This document shows, piece after piece, positions 53,737 through 62,393 of a stretch of 64,000 bases of DNA (its first letter is position 1; every line of letters begins with the position of its first letter). Origin of the DNA: Amycolatopsis aidingensis (GTDB lineage Bacteria > Actinomycetota > Actinomycetes > Mycobacteriales > Pseudonocardiaceae); contig NZ_CP076538.1 of NCBI RefSeq assembly GCF_018885265.1, positions 3,508,001-3,572,000 on the forward strand. Direction: 5' to 3'. The position numbers and the translations under genes are program-made. A model generated the notes under the pieces. It did not search any database. It was given only the letters and a program-made list of their open reading frames with translations, and was not told the DNA's origin.

Positions 53737-54747
53737 ATGCTCCAGATCGGCATCTGGACGTGGGTCGGCACGATCGGGCTGGTCGTGGCGCTGCTCGCGG
53801 TGGATCTGGTGCTCGCGGCGGTCCGGCCGCACCGGGTGGGGTTCGGCGAGGCGACGGCGTGGTCGGTGTTCTACGTGCTCGTGGCGGTCGGCTTCGGCGT
53901 GTGGTTCACCCTGGCGCACGGGGGCGACTTCGGCACCGAGTACTTCGCAGGGTACCTGGTGGAGAAGAGCCTTTCCGTCGACAACCTGTTCGTGTTCGTG
54001 ATCATCATGACCACGTTCGCCGTACCCGAGGAGCACCAGCACAAGGTGCTCACGTTCGGCATCGTGCTCGCGCTGATCATGCGCGCTATCTTCATCGCGC
54101 TCGGCGCCACCTTGCTGGCGCTGTTCTCGTTCATGTTCCTCTTGTTCGGCCTGCTGCTGATCTACACGGCCGTCCAGCTGTTCCGGCACCGCAACGAGGA
54201 CCCCGACGTGGAGGACAACGTCGTGGTCCGCACCGCCCGCCGGGTCCTGCCGGTGACCACCGATTACGTCGGCGGGAAGTTGGTCACCAGGGTCGACGGC
54301 CGCCGCATGGTCACCCCGTTGCTGATCGTGCTGGTGGCCATCGGAGGGATCGACCTGCTGTTCGCCCTCGACTCCATTCCGGCGGTGTTCGGGATCACCG
54401 ATGAGCCCTACATCGTCTTCGCCGCGAACGCGTTCGCGCTGCTCGGTTTGCGCGCGTTGTACTTCCTGGTCAAGGGCCTGCTGGACCGGCTGGTCTACCT
54501 GTCGGCGGGGCTGGCGCTGATCCTGGGCTTCATCGGGGTCAAGCTGATTCTGCACTGGGCGCACGTCGACATCGACTCGCGGGTTCCGGAGATCCCCACG
54601 CCGCTGAGCCTGGGCGTGATCGTCGTCGTACTGGTCGTCGTGACCGTGGCCAGCCTGATCAAGACCCGGCGGGACCCCAGTGTGCACGCGCACGCGGGCT
54701 CGCTGCGGGCGACGCGCCCCCGGCACGATCCCGAGCGGAAGCAGTAA
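53737..54747 (+). CDS. TerC/Alx family integral membrane protein
   Basis: This 336-residue protein has about nine membrane helices and the family blocks EKSLSVDNLFVFVIIMTTF near residue 82, GGIDLLFALDSIPAVFGIT near 205 and NAFALLGLRALYFLVKGLL near 235, with the acidic membrane residues typical of TerC. Members export or handle manganese or other metals and are linked to tellurite resistance. I chose the ATG at 53737 because GGAGG lies 4 nt upstream; starts at 53722 and 53734 are also in frame. No other ter genes are near. Confidence 0.88.
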   Translation: MLQIGIWTWVGTIGLVVALLAVDLVLAAVRPHRVGFGEATAWSVFYVLVAVGFGVWFTLAHGGDFGTEYFAGYLVEKSLSVDNLFVFVIIMTTFAVPEEHQHKVLTFGIVLALIMRAIFIALGATLLALFSFMFLLFGLLLIYTAVQLFRHRNEDPDVEDNVVVRTARRVLPVTTDYVGGKLVTRVDGRRMVTPLLIVLVAIGGIDLLFALDSIPAVFGITDEPYIVFAANAFALLGLRALYFLVKGLLDRLVYLSAGLALILGFIGVKLILHWAHVDIDSRVPEIPTPLSLGVIVVVLVVVTVASLIKTRRDPSVHAHAGSLRATRPRHDPERKQ

Positions 54748-54776
54748 CGCCGGAGCCGCGGCCCGGTCGCACTGTC

Positions 54777-55352
54777 TCAGTGTTCCGGCAGCCGCTCCGG
54801 CTGCTGGGGCGGCTCCTCGCCGAGCGCGTGGCGGGCGGCCGCGATGAAGTCCTTGCTGGTCTGGAAGCGGACCCGGAGCGCTCCGGCGCGGGCCTGGGCA
54901 TCGAGCGCGACCGCGGAGTCCGGGGTGCCGGGGTTGGCGTCGAGGACCCGCCGGTGGGTCGTGAACTCCTCGCCGATGCCGCGCACGACCTTCGCGCCCT
55001 CGGCCGCGACCTCGTCGGGCCCTTCGAGCTGGACCCGGATATAGGCCTCGTCCAGGGCCCGGCGGGCCGCGAACCCGGCCTTCCATGGGGCGGGCTCGGT
55101 GAACGGCGCGGCCAGCCAGCCCTCGTCCAGCACCCGGTAGGCCGCGTCGGCCTCGGCGAGGAACTGCTGGTACGCCGCACGCCGCAGCTCGCGCCGGTGC
55201 CCGTTGCGCTCCTCGGCACGCTGTTCCCTGGCCAGCAGGCGCTGGTGCCGTAGCTGCCGTGCGTTCGACCAGGCCGAGATCGTGCCGGTCAGCGCGGCCG
55301 CGGTGAGGGTGGACAAGGAGGTGATGAGTGCGACCGCGACCGTGGTATCCAC
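54777..55352 (-). CDS. Conserved membrane-anchored coiled-coil protein, unknown function
   Basis: This 191-residue product starts with a hydrophobic helix (TTVAVALITSLSTLTAAALTGTIS), then an arginine/glutamine/glutamate-rich helix (about 28-70) likely to form a coiled coil, then a mixed helical domain. I recognise the general type from many actinobacteria but no function. The GTG at 55350-55352 is used because the membrane helix begins there; the longer frame is proline/serine/arginine-rich noise. It is convergent with the TerC gene (30 bp apart). Confidence 0.6.
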   Translation of the reverse strand: MDTTVAVALITSLSTLTAAALTGTISAWSNARQLRHQRLLAREQRAEERNGHRRELRRAAYQQFLAEADAAYRVLDEGWLAAPFTEPAPWKAGFAARRALDEAYIRVQLEGPDEVAAEGAKVVRGIGEEFTTHRRVLDANPGTPDSAVALDAQARAGALRVRFQTSKDFIAAARHALGEEPPQQPERLPEH

Positions 55353-55416
55353 GCCGCCATCCTGTCCTACCTCGCGATCCCTCCGTTGCTCAGGTCGGAC
55401 GATCGCGCACCGGCGC

Positions 55417-56346
55417 TCAGGTGGTGCAGTGCTTCTGGGTGTCGGTGCGCACCTGCCTGCCGGTGAACTCCTCCAGGATGGCGATGTTCGCGGGGGCGTA
55501 GTTGGTGGCGGTGATCCGGTCGGCATCCGGGCTGCCGAGTTTGCCCGTGTAGGGAGCCGACTTCTCCAGCCAGTACGCCGTGCGCAGGAACTGCGTCAGC
55601 ACCAGTTCGCGCAGCTTGGGCTCGCTCTTGATCTTCGCCCAGTAGGCTGGATGCCGGTCCTTGGCCACCCGCAGGTAGAGCAGCAGGTACCGCAGGTTGG
55701 TGGCGGCGATGTCGCGGGCGTTGCTGGCCCCGACCCCCTTGATGTACTCCTGCAGCACCGTCACCGCGGGCAGGCCGGTCAGCCCGGCGTTCAGTTCTGC
55801 CAGCACGCCCTGCAGGCGGTAGTCACCCTGGGTCCGGTCCCGCAGGTAGATGTCGTCCATGGAGTCGCTGAGCCGGTCGTTGATCAGCGGCAGGATCTCC
55901 CTGCGCGGGAAGCCACCGTGCAGCGGCACCCTCAGGTCCTGCCGGGAGGCGTTGATCCAGGCCGCGGTGTGTACGTTCCATCTGGTTCGCGACGGGTCGA
56001 GATCCCACATGTGGGTTTCCTCGTGAATGGCGACCATCATCGACTCGGTGAAGGCCTCGAAACTGTTCTTGCGCACGAACCGGTCCCAGTACGGATCCCT
56101 GGCCTGGGCGATGGCCAGCGCCTCCCCGCTTGGCCAGCGTCGCTGGTACACGGCCTGGAGGATCTGCATCCAGTTGGCGGAGTTGAACCTCGCCCTGAGG
56201 TCGCTCACATCCGCGGTGGGCTGGGAAGGCTCCGTATAACAGTAGGGTGCGGCGCTATTCGCGATGGGTGCCGCGGCGGCGGTTCCCGCCGTCGGCGACA
56301 GCACGAGAAGGGCGGCCAGCACGGACAGGGCGCGTTTTCGATTCAC
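55417..56346 (-). CDS. Secreted protein with HExxH (putative zinc peptidase) motif
   Basis: This 309-residue protein has a signal peptide (NRKRALSVLAALLVLSPTAGTAAAA). The mature part contains HEETH at residues 108-112 (AIHEETHMWDLD), matching the HExxH zinc-peptidase core, with further conserved-looking acidic and aromatic residues after it. I see no obvious third ligand within the usual short distance; an Asp or Glu in the helical C-terminal half could serve. I do not recognise the family. The GTG at 56344-56346 follows GAGGT. The upstream gap (56347-56615) contains the divergent promoter of the XRE regulator. Confidence 0.65.
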   Translation of the reverse strand: MNRKRALSVLAALLVLSPTAGTAAAAPIANSAAPYCYTEPSQPTADVSDLRARFNSANWMQILQAVYQRRWPSGEALAIAQARDPYWDRFVRKNSFEAFTESMMVAIHEETHMWDLDPSRTRWNVHTAAWINASRQDLRVPLHGGFPRREILPLINDRLSDSMDDIYLRDRTQGDYRLQGVLAELNAGLTGLPAVTVLQEYIKGVGASNARDIAATNLRYLLLYLRVAKDRHPAYWAKIKSEPKLRELVLTQFLRTAYWLEKSAPYTGKLGSPDADRITATNYAPANIAILEEFTGRQVRTDTQKHCTT

Positions 56347-56564
56347 AGGGGACCTCAATCTCCGAACGGACAAGCCGCGGGCAGGGGAGAGGCTGCGGCT
56401 CTTTACGTCGTTCTGCAGGATCGTACGAACCGCGGTTTCCGGCTCCTCCTTCGATCTCGGCATAAAATCCGATGAGGTGTTATGCCCGGCGAAGCGTGGG
56501 CCTGGGCGTGGTCACCCGGTCGGGTAGCGGCTACGCTGGGGGTGCACCTCTTCGCGGAGGGACG

Positions 56565-56586
56565 CCCCCGGTTTGGCCACCGGGGG
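56565..56586 (+). other. Hairpin in the leader of the XRE/TPR regulator
   Basis: CCCCCGGT (56565-56572) pairs perfectly with ACCGGGGG (56579-56586) across a 6-nt loop. It lies 29 bp before the regulator start and downstream of a possible TACGCT -10 at 56532, so it would be in the 5' leader. It could be an attenuator or an operator for the regulator itself. Confidence 0.5.
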
Positions 56587-56615
56587 CACGCGGAGAGGTC
56601 TACTCCGCGAAGGGA

Positions 56616-57833
56616 ATGACGGTGGACGATCTTCCCGTGGGCGCGCGCATCAAAGCGCAGCGCGAACGTGCTGGCCTGTCACGTCCGGTGCTGGCTGGCC
56701 TCGTCGGCCGATCCGCTGAATGGGTCAAGGCCGTGGAAACGGGCAGGCTCCAGGTGCCGCGGCTCCCGATGCTGCTTCGGTTGGCCGAGGCTCTGGGGAC
56801 TGAAGACCTCGCCACCCTCACGGGAGACGAGCACGCCGTACCTGTCCAGCTGTTCGCGGGAGAGCGGCATGAGGCGCTATCGGCCGTGCAGGCGGCGCTC
56901 ACTGATTACCGGGTCACGCCAGCTGTGAAACCTCAGCCCGTGGAACATCTCGCTGTGCGGTTGCGGCAAGCGTGGCACGTGCGCCACAACTCGCCCGACC
57001 ACCGAACTCGGCTCGGCGCGCTACTACCCGGTCTTATCCGTGATGCGCAGACAGCCGCCCGTACGCTGCGCGGCGACCAGCGTCGCCAAGCTCGCCGCGT
57101 GCTCGCGGGCGTCTATCAGTTGGCGGATTTCTACGTCGCCTACCAGCCAGCACCGGAACTTGTCTGGATGGTCGCCGACCGTGCTTTGACCGAGGCGCAC
57201 GAGGTAGACGATCCGTATCTGGTTGCCGGTGGCGTGTGGGCCATGGTTCAAGCGTTGCGAGACTCCGGCCGGTGGGAGGAAGCCATCACGCTAGCTCGTG
57301 ATGGGATCTCGCAGCTTGAACCGCATCTTGACGGCGCGCCAGTGGACTGGCGCGGCCTCGCTGGCGCGCTGGAGGCCGAGATCGCCTATGTCTATGCGCG
57401 ACGCGGGCGATATGGACCGGCCTGGGCGCATTGGGAGCGTGCCGACCGGATCGCCCGCCAACTTGGCCCGGGCTACCGTCACACACAGAGTTCGTTCTCC
57501 ACGTCGGTGATGGGAGCTCATGCGGTAACCCTCGGTGTCGAGTTGCGGCGCGCTGGTGAGGCTCTCCGTGCCGCGGATTCGTTCGAGCCGACCGAGATCG
57601 TGTCGGTGCCGCGGCGTGCCCGTCACCTCATCGAGGTCGCGCGCGGCCACTACCAGCGGGACGAGCGGCCGGCGGTGTGGGCACTGCTGAACGCCTCGGA
57701 ACGAACCGCGCCCGAGACGATCAAGTTCAACGGTTTCGCTCGTGAGATGCTGCTGGACTTGTCCCGTCGGCCACCGGCGGGGTTACGCGAAGACGTTCGT
57801 AGCCTCTGCCAACGGGTCGGCGTTGCCGTGTAG
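56616..57833 (+). CDS. XRE helix-turn-helix regulator with TPR-like C-terminal domain
   Basis: This 405-residue protein has an N-terminal Cro/CI helix-turn-helix (ARIKAQRERAGLSRPVLAGLVGRSAEWVKAVETG, about 10-43) followed by about 330 residues of helical repeats resembling TPR regulators of the AimR/Rgg-like architecture. Blocks such as ALRDSGRWEEAITLARDGI and AEIAYVYARRGRYGPAWAHWERADRIA look like TPR pairs. The ATG at 56616 follows GAAGGG. Three tiny overlapping genes follow, separated by a palindrome (57846-57864) that is a likely binding site. Codon use here seems slightly less GC-extreme than in the neighbours. Confidence 0.82.
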   Translation: MTVDDLPVGARIKAQRERAGLSRPVLAGLVGRSAEWVKAVETGRLQVPRLPMLLRLAEALGTEDLATLTGDEHAVPVQLFAGERHEALSAVQAALTDYRVTPAVKPQPVEHLAVRLRQAWHVRHNSPDHRTRLGALLPGLIRDAQTAARTLRGDQRRQARRVLAGVYQLADFYVAYQPAPELVWMVADRALTEAHEVDDPYLVAGGVWAMVQALRDSGRWEEAITLARDGISQLEPHLDGAPVDWRGLAGALEAEIAYVYARRGRYGPAWAHWERADRIARQLGPGYRHTQSSFSTSVMGAHAVTLGVELRRAGEALRAADSFEPTEIVSVPRRARHLIEVARGHYQRDERPAVWALLNASERTAPETIKFNGFAREMLLDLSRRPPAGLREDVRSLCQRVGVAV

Positions 57834-57845
57834 CACAACCAGGTA

Positions 57846-57864
57846 GGGGTACAGGTCGTACCCC
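57846..57864. promoter_or_regulatory. Palindrome between the XRE regulator and the small-gene cassette
   Basis: GGGGTAC-AGGTC-GTACCCC, a perfect 7-bp inverted repeat with a 5-nt centre, 34 bp before the first tiny gene. A TAGCGT -10-like box follows at 57884-57889, 8 nt before the ATG at 57898. The geometry suits an operator at a leaderless promoter. Confidence 0.6.
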
Positions 57865-57897
57865 TTCGTTCGTCAGGCCGCGCATAGCGTCCGCTAT

Positions 57898-58161
57898 ATG
57901 ACGGACGGCAACTGGTGCTCGTCCCCTCCAGGGTGGCTGGCGTGGCGGGGCGAGCTGCACTACATCACCGGCTACTCCCGTGGCCGGGAGAACGGCGGGG
58001 TCCGGGGAATCATCGCGTGCCTCGACGAGCGGATCGTGCACGAGGACCTGACGACCGAGGACCCGCCGAAGTGCGCGGAGTGCGCGGTCATCCATGCGCG
58101 GCGGCGCACCGTGCGGGCCGCCGCGTCTCCGGTGCGCGGGGGCTGGGGTGGCTGGCGGTGA
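57898..58161 (+). CDS. Small protein of unknown function, first gene of a three-gene cassette
   Basis: This 87-residue protein starts with ATG at 57898, lacks a ribosome site and may be leaderless. It is tryptophan-rich (WCSSPPGWLAWRGELHYITGY) and has CLDERIVHEDL and a PPKCAECAVIH segment that could bind a metal with other Cys/His residues. I recognise no family. The stop overlaps the next GTG. It lies 64 bp after the XRE/TPR regulator, which may control it. Confidence 0.6.
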   Translation: MTDGNWCSSPPGWLAWRGELHYITGYSRGRENGGVRGIIACLDERIVHEDLTTEDPPKCAECAVIHARRRTVRAAASPVRGGWGGWR

Positions 58162-58364
58162 GGCGCAAGCACACACCGCCGCCCCAGTTCGCGCGGCTAC
58201 GCGCGAGCAAGTCCGAGCTGGCGGAATGGTCGTCTCTCACTCGGCAGGCCCGGACCTGCTACCACTGCCGGACCGTGTACCAGACCTCCGGCCACGCCAC
58301 CGGATGCGAGCAACACCACGAGGCCGGGGGCGGCGCCGCCCGGTCGGCGACGGTGGCGCGGTGA
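58158..58364 (+). CDS. Small zinc-ribbon-like protein, second gene of the cassette
   Basis: This 68-residue basic protein has the pattern CYHC...H..GC..HH (CYHCRTVYQTSGHATGCEQHH, about 35-55), which looks like a small metal-binding knuckle. The GTG at 58158 overlaps the previous stop (GTGA) and the stop overlaps the next GTG. It is unknown to me. The same coupling on both sides argues that the three tiny frames are expressed together. Confidence 0.55.
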   Translation: MRRKHTPPPQFARLRASKSELAEWSSLTRQARTCYHCRTVYQTSGHATGCEQHHEAGGGAARSATVAR

Positions 58365-58474
58365 CGGGGGAGCAGGAGCGGCGGGTGGCGCTGGTGCTGG
58401 CCATGACGGCCCTGGCCTTGTCGCTGTTCATGATCGGGGCGCTGGCCGCGGGGTTGTGGCGGAGTGGCTGCTGA
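58361..58474 (+). CDS. 37-residue single-pass membrane peptide, third gene of the cassette
   Basis: This is a very short frame: a charged head TGEQERR, then one hydrophobic helix (VALVLAMTALALSLFMIGALAAGLW) and a short tail RSGC ending in cysteine. The GTG at 58361 overlaps the previous stop. The clean membrane helix and the coupling make it credible despite its size. A hairpin follows 10 bp after the stop. Confidence 0.5.
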   Translation: MTGEQERRVALVLAMTALALSLFMIGALAAGLWRSGC

Positions 58475-58483
58475 ACCCTGATC

Positions 58484-58520
58484 TGCTGCCGGACCCCTCT
58501 TCCCCTCGGTACCGGCAGCA
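58484..58520 (+). terminator. Probable terminator of the small-gene cassette
   Basis: TGCTGCCGG (58484-58492) pairs with CCGGCAGCA (58512-58520) around a 19-nt pyrimidine-rich loop. It starts 10 bp after the 37-residue gene. The remaining sequence to 58751 holds nothing I recognise. Confidence 0.5.
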
Positions 58521-58751
58521 CGGGCCCCGGCGCGTCCTCCCCGCACTCCCGCGCCGGGGCCCACCCGGGCCCTGGCGCGGGCCGCTGCGGTGCTGGCCCA
58601 CCGCGGCGGTGAGCCCCGGGCGACTCCCCTTGTTCCTTGCCGGGGTCGAGTTGCCCGGGGCTGCGCCCGACTCGGCCCGCAACCGGAATCCTGGCCCCGG
58701 CAACCGCTACGGCGGTGTACGGTCCGGCCGGGTCCGGCCGAAGATTGATCG

Positions 58752-60362
58752 ATGGAACAAGGCGAGGAGGACTCAGCGGACGCCGAGGACGCGGAAGGCG
58801 AGGTGCACGGGGAGGTGACGCCTCCGCTGTTGGAGGTCGAGGGTGTCAGCAAGAGCTTCCCTGGCGTGCGGGCACTGGCCGGCATGCGGCTGGACCTGCG
58901 CCGGGGCGAGGTGCTCGCGCTGGTCGGCGAGAACGGGGCTGGAAAGTCGACCCTGATGAAGCTGCTGTCCGGGATCCATTCCGCCGACGCGGGCGATCTC
59001 CGGCTGGACGGCAGGCTGCTGCGGCTCACCGGCCCCCGGCACGCGCTCGAGCTCGGCATCAGCATCATCCACCAGGAGTTCAACCTGATGCCGCACCTGA
59101 CCGTCGCGCAGAACATCTTCATCGGGCGGGAGCCGCGGCGATGGCGGATGGTACTGGACGAGCGGGCGCTGAACACGCGGGCTGGCGAGCTGATCGACCG
59201 GCTGCGGCTGCCACTGGATCCGCGGGCGACCGTCGGCGAGCTGACCGTGGCCAATCAGCAGATGGTCGAGATCGCCAAAGCGCTCTCCCACCGGGCCAGG
59301 GTGCTGATCATGGACGAGCCGACGGCCGCGCTCAACGAAGCCGAGGTGGCCACGTTGCACGAGCTGATCCGGCGGTTCGTCCGGGCCGACACCGGTGTCA
59401 TCTACATCTCGCACCGGATGGAGGAGATCCGGCGGATCGCCGACCGGGTCACGGTGATCAGGGACGGCGAGTATGTGGACACAGTGGACACACGGTCGAC
59501 CGCGACGCGACGAATCATCTCGCTGATGGTGGGCAGGACGATCACGGCCGAGGCGCGGCCGGAGGGCGTGCGGGCCGACCGTGAGGTGGTGCTCGAAGTC
59601 CGCGGACTGACCACCCGGTCCCTGCTCGAGGAGGTGTCGTTCGACCTGCGGCGCGGCGAGATCCTCGGCTTCGCGGGCCTGATGGGCGCGGGCCGTACCG
59701 AGACGGCGCGCGCACTGGTCGGCGCCGACCATGCCGAGGCCGGGACGGTCGCGCTACACGGCAGGCGCGTGCGGATCACCAGTCCGGCGGACGCGGCCAG
59801 GCACGGGATCGGTTACCTTTCCGAGGACAGGAAACGCTTCGGCCTCCTGCTCGACCAGAGCGTCAAGGACAACATCGTGCTCGCGGCGCTGCGCGAACGG
59901 TTCGCAGGCGCCGGTCTGGTCAACGACACCGCGGCGAGATCCCTTGCCGGATCCTATGTGGACACCCTACGCATCAAGACGCCCTCGCTGGCGGAGACCG
60001 CCAGGAACCTGTCCGGCGGCAACCAGCAGAAGGTGGTCATCGCCAGATGGCTGGCCAAGGACTGCGACATCCTGATCTTCGACGAACCCACCCGCGGGAT
60101 CGACGTCGGCGCCAAGGAGGAGATCTACCAGCTGCTCGGCGAACTCGCCGCCGAGGGCAAGTCGATCATCATGATCTCCTCCGAGCTGCCGGAGATCCTG
60201 CGTATGTCCCACCGGATCGTCGTGATGAGCGAGGGCCGGGTGACCCGCGTGCTCGCCGCCGCGGAGGCGACGCAGGAGAACATCATGCACTACGCGACAG
60301 CGCGGCCGGGACAGCGCGACACCAGGACCGCGCCGAAGGGGGAGGAGGCGGGAAAGGCATGA
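58752..60362 (+). CDS. Sugar ABC transporter ATP-binding protein (RbsA type, two nucleotide-binding domains)
   Basis: This 536-residue protein carries two fused ATPase halves. The first has Walker A GENGAGKST near residue 60, the unusual signature TVANQQMVEIAKAL near 167 and DEPTAAL. The second has a degenerate Walker A GAGRTE near 315, a canonical LSGGNQQKVVIARWL near 419 and DEPTRGID. This is the RbsA/MglA/XylG layout for pentose or hexose uptake. The ATG at 58752 gives an acidic 22-residue lead; GTG 58803 or 58815 are later options. The stop overlaps the permease start. Confidence 0.92.
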   Translation: MEQGEEDSADAEDAEGEVHGEVTPPLLEVEGVSKSFPGVRALAGMRLDLRRGEVLALVGENGAGKSTLMKLLSGIHSADAGDLRLDGRLLRLTGPRHALELGISIIHQEFNLMPHLTVAQNIFIGREPRRWRMVLDERALNTRAGELIDRLRLPLDPRATVGELTVANQQMVEIAKALSHRARVLIMDEPTAALNEAEVATLHELIRRFVRADTGVIYISHRMEEIRRIADRVTVIRDGEYVDTVDTRSTATRRIISLMVGRTITAEARPEGVRADREVVLEVRGLTTRSLLEEVSFDLRRGEILGFAGLMGAGRTETARALVGADHAEAGTVALHGRRVRITSPADAARHGIGYLSEDRKRFGLLLDQSVKDNIVLAALRERFAGAGLVNDTAARSLAGSYVDTLRIKTPSLAETARNLSGGNQQKVVIARWLAKDCDILIFDEPTRGIDVGAKEEIYQLLGELAAEGKSIIMISSELPEILRMSHRIVVMSEGRVTRVLAAAEATQENIMHYATARPGQRDTRTAPKGEEAGKA

Positions 60363-61363
60363 CGGCGACACGGGAGGCCCCGGCCGGACCCCGGCCGCGG
60401 GGCCGCGGCCCCGGCACGGCGGTCCGGGGCAGGCTCCAGCAACTGCTCGCGTTCGGCAGCCTGATCGTGTGCTCCGCGTTCTTCTCGGTGGCGAGCCCGT
60501 TCTTCTTCACCTACGGCAACTTCACCGCGATCCTGTTCTCCACGGTGGTGATCGGCACCCTCGCCATCGGCACCACCTTCGTGATCATCGCGGGCGGGAT
60601 CGACCTTTCCACCGGCACCGGGATGGCGCTGTGCGCGGTCATGTCCGGGGTGTTCCTGGTCGACCTCGGCCTGCCACTGGTCCTCGGGGTGCCGGCGGCA
60701 ATCCTGTTCGGCGGCCTGATCGGACTGGTGAACGGCTGTAACGTCGCCGTGCTGGGCATCCCGCCGTTCATCGCGACGCTGGCCATGATGCTGGTCGCCG
60801 AGGGACTGGCACTCGTGCTCTCCGACAGCGCCCCGATCTACTTCACCGAGGTGGAGGGCTACGTGGACATCTCGACCGGCAACCTCGTCGCGGGGGTGAA
60901 CTTCCCCAACGCGGTGCTGATCCTGCTCGCAGTCGCGCTGCTGGCCGGGTTCCTGCTGAACAAGACCGTGCTGGGCCGTTACACCTATTCGATCGGCAGC
61001 AACGAGGAGGCGACCGCGCTGTCCGGGATCGACGTCCGCAAGTGGAAGATCGCGATCTACGCCTTCGCCGGACTGTTCATCGGCCTCGCCGGGGTGATGA
61101 TCTCGGCCCGGCTCGGTTCCGCGCAGCCCGCGACCGGTCTCGGCTACGAACTCCAGGCGATCGCGGCCGTAGTGATCGGCGGTACCTCGCTGTCCGGGGG
61201 CCGGGGATCGATCGTCGGCACGTTGATCGGCGCGCTGATCATCTCGGTGCTGAACAACGGGTTGCAGATCATGTCGATCCCGCAGGAATGGCAGAACGTC
61301 ATTCTCGGCTGCGTGATCCTGGTGGCCGTCTACACCGACATTCTCCGCAAGAAGCGCAGCTGA
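60359..61363 (+). CDS. Sugar ABC transporter permease (RbsC type)
   Basis: This 334-residue permease of the BPD_transp_2 family has about nine to ten helices. Marks are GTTFVIIAGGIDLSTGTGMAL near residue 80, GLVNGCNVAVLGIPPFIATLAMM near 122, GSNEEATALSGIDVRKWK near 213 and GGTSLSGGRGSIVGTLIGALI near 278. The ATG overlaps the ATPase stop (ATGA). It forms the membrane channel with the RbsA-like ATPase and takes sugar from the lipoprotein encoded next. Confidence 0.93.
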   Translation: MTATREAPAGPRPRGRGPGTAVRGRLQQLLAFGSLIVCSAFFSVASPFFFTYGNFTAILFSTVVIGTLAIGTTFVIIAGGIDLSTGTGMALCAVMSGVFLVDLGLPLVLGVPAAILFGGLIGLVNGCNVAVLGIPPFIATLAMMLVAEGLALVLSDSAPIYFTEVEGYVDISTGNLVAGVNFPNAVLILLAVALLAGFLLNKTVLGRYTYSIGSNEEATALSGIDVRKWKIAIYAFAGLFIGLAGVMISARLGSAQPATGLGYELQAIAAVVIGGTSLSGGRGSIVGTLIGALIISVLNNGLQIMSIPQEWQNVILGCVILVAVYTDILRKKRS

Positions 61364-61394
61364 GGCCGCAGCCAGGAACGAAGGGAGATGCAGT

Positions 61395-62354
61395 ATGCGG
61401 AACAGGGGGATCGGTGCCGCCCTCGTGGCGGCCACCGCGGCGGTGAGCCTCGCGGCCTGTGGCCCGGACGGCGGCGCCGGTGGCGACCAGCCGTACATCG
61501 CGATCGTGTCCAAGGGCTTTCAGCACCAGTTCTGGCAGGCGGTGAAGCAGGGTGCCGAGCAGGAGGCCCAGCGGCGCGGGGCGCGGGTGACCTTCGTCGG
61601 CCCCGCCACCGAGCAGGAGGTCGAGGAACAGCTGAACATGCTCACCAACGAGCTCGCCAAGCAGCCCGACGCGCTCGGGTTCGCCGCCCTCGACTCCCGC
61701 GCCGCCGCCCCGCTGCTCCAGCAGGCCAAGGCGAGTGACATCCCGGTGATCGCCTTCGACTCGGGCGTGGACAGCGATGTCCCGGTCACCACGGTGGCAA
61801 CCGACAACAAGGCCGCTGCCGCCGAGGCCGCGCAGCACATGGCCGGGTTGCTCGGTGGGCAGGGCGAGGTCGCGATGGTCGTGCACGACCAGACCAGCCG
61901 CTCCGGTGTCGACCGCCGGGACGGCTTCACCGAGTGGATGGCGGAGAACGCGCCGGGCATCACCGTGCTGCCGCCCCAGTACGGCGGGGGCGACCAGCTG
62001 GAGTCGGCCAACATCACCAAGTCCATCCTGTCCGCCAACCCCGATCTCGCCGGGATCTACGCCTCAAACGAGGGCTCGGCGATCGGGGTTATCAAGGGTG
62101 CCAAGGAAAGCGGCCGGGATGACGTCACCATCGTCGGTTTCGACTCCGGCAAGGCGCAAATCGACGCGATCCGCGGTGGCCGGATGGCGGGCGCGGTGAC
62201 GCAGAACCCGGTCGGCATGGGCGAGCGGCTCGTCGACTCCGCGCTGAAGGCCATCGAGGGACAGGACCTCCCGAAGACCATCGACACCGGATTCTTCTGG
62301 TACGACCAGAGCAACATCGACGATCCCGAGATCAAGGAAGTGCTGTACCAGTAG
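61395..62354 (+). CDS. Sugar-binding lipoprotein of the ABC transporter (RbsB type)
   Basis: This 319-residue periplasmic-binding-protein-fold lipoprotein has a lipobox with Cys22 (SLAAC). The mature domain matches ribose/galactose binders: FQHQFWQAVKQGAEQEAQRRG near residue 43, IPVIAFDSGVDSD near 116, IYASNEGSAIGVIKGAKESG near 220 and VGFDSGKAQIDAIRGG near 246. The gene order ATPase-permease-binder is that of ribose systems. A ribokinase lies far upstream (16443), but no local kinase or regulator is present, so the ligand is unproven. Confidence 0.92.
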   Translation: MRNRGIGAALVAATAAVSLAACGPDGGAGGDQPYIAIVSKGFQHQFWQAVKQGAEQEAQRRGARVTFVGPATEQEVEEQLNMLTNELAKQPDALGFAALDSRAAAPLLQQAKASDIPVIAFDSGVDSDVPVTTVATDNKAAAAEAAQHMAGLLGGQGEVAMVVHDQTSRSGVDRRDGFTEWMAENAPGITVLPPQYGGGDQLESANITKSILSANPDLAGIYASNEGSAIGVIKGAKESGRDDVTIVGFDSGKAQIDAIRGGRMAGAVTQNPVGMGERLVDSALKAIEGQDLPKTIDTGFFWYDQSNIDDPEIKEVLYQ

Positions 62355-62393
62355 GCCGGGACGCGCGCATCCGGCACGGCGAAACTGATTCGC

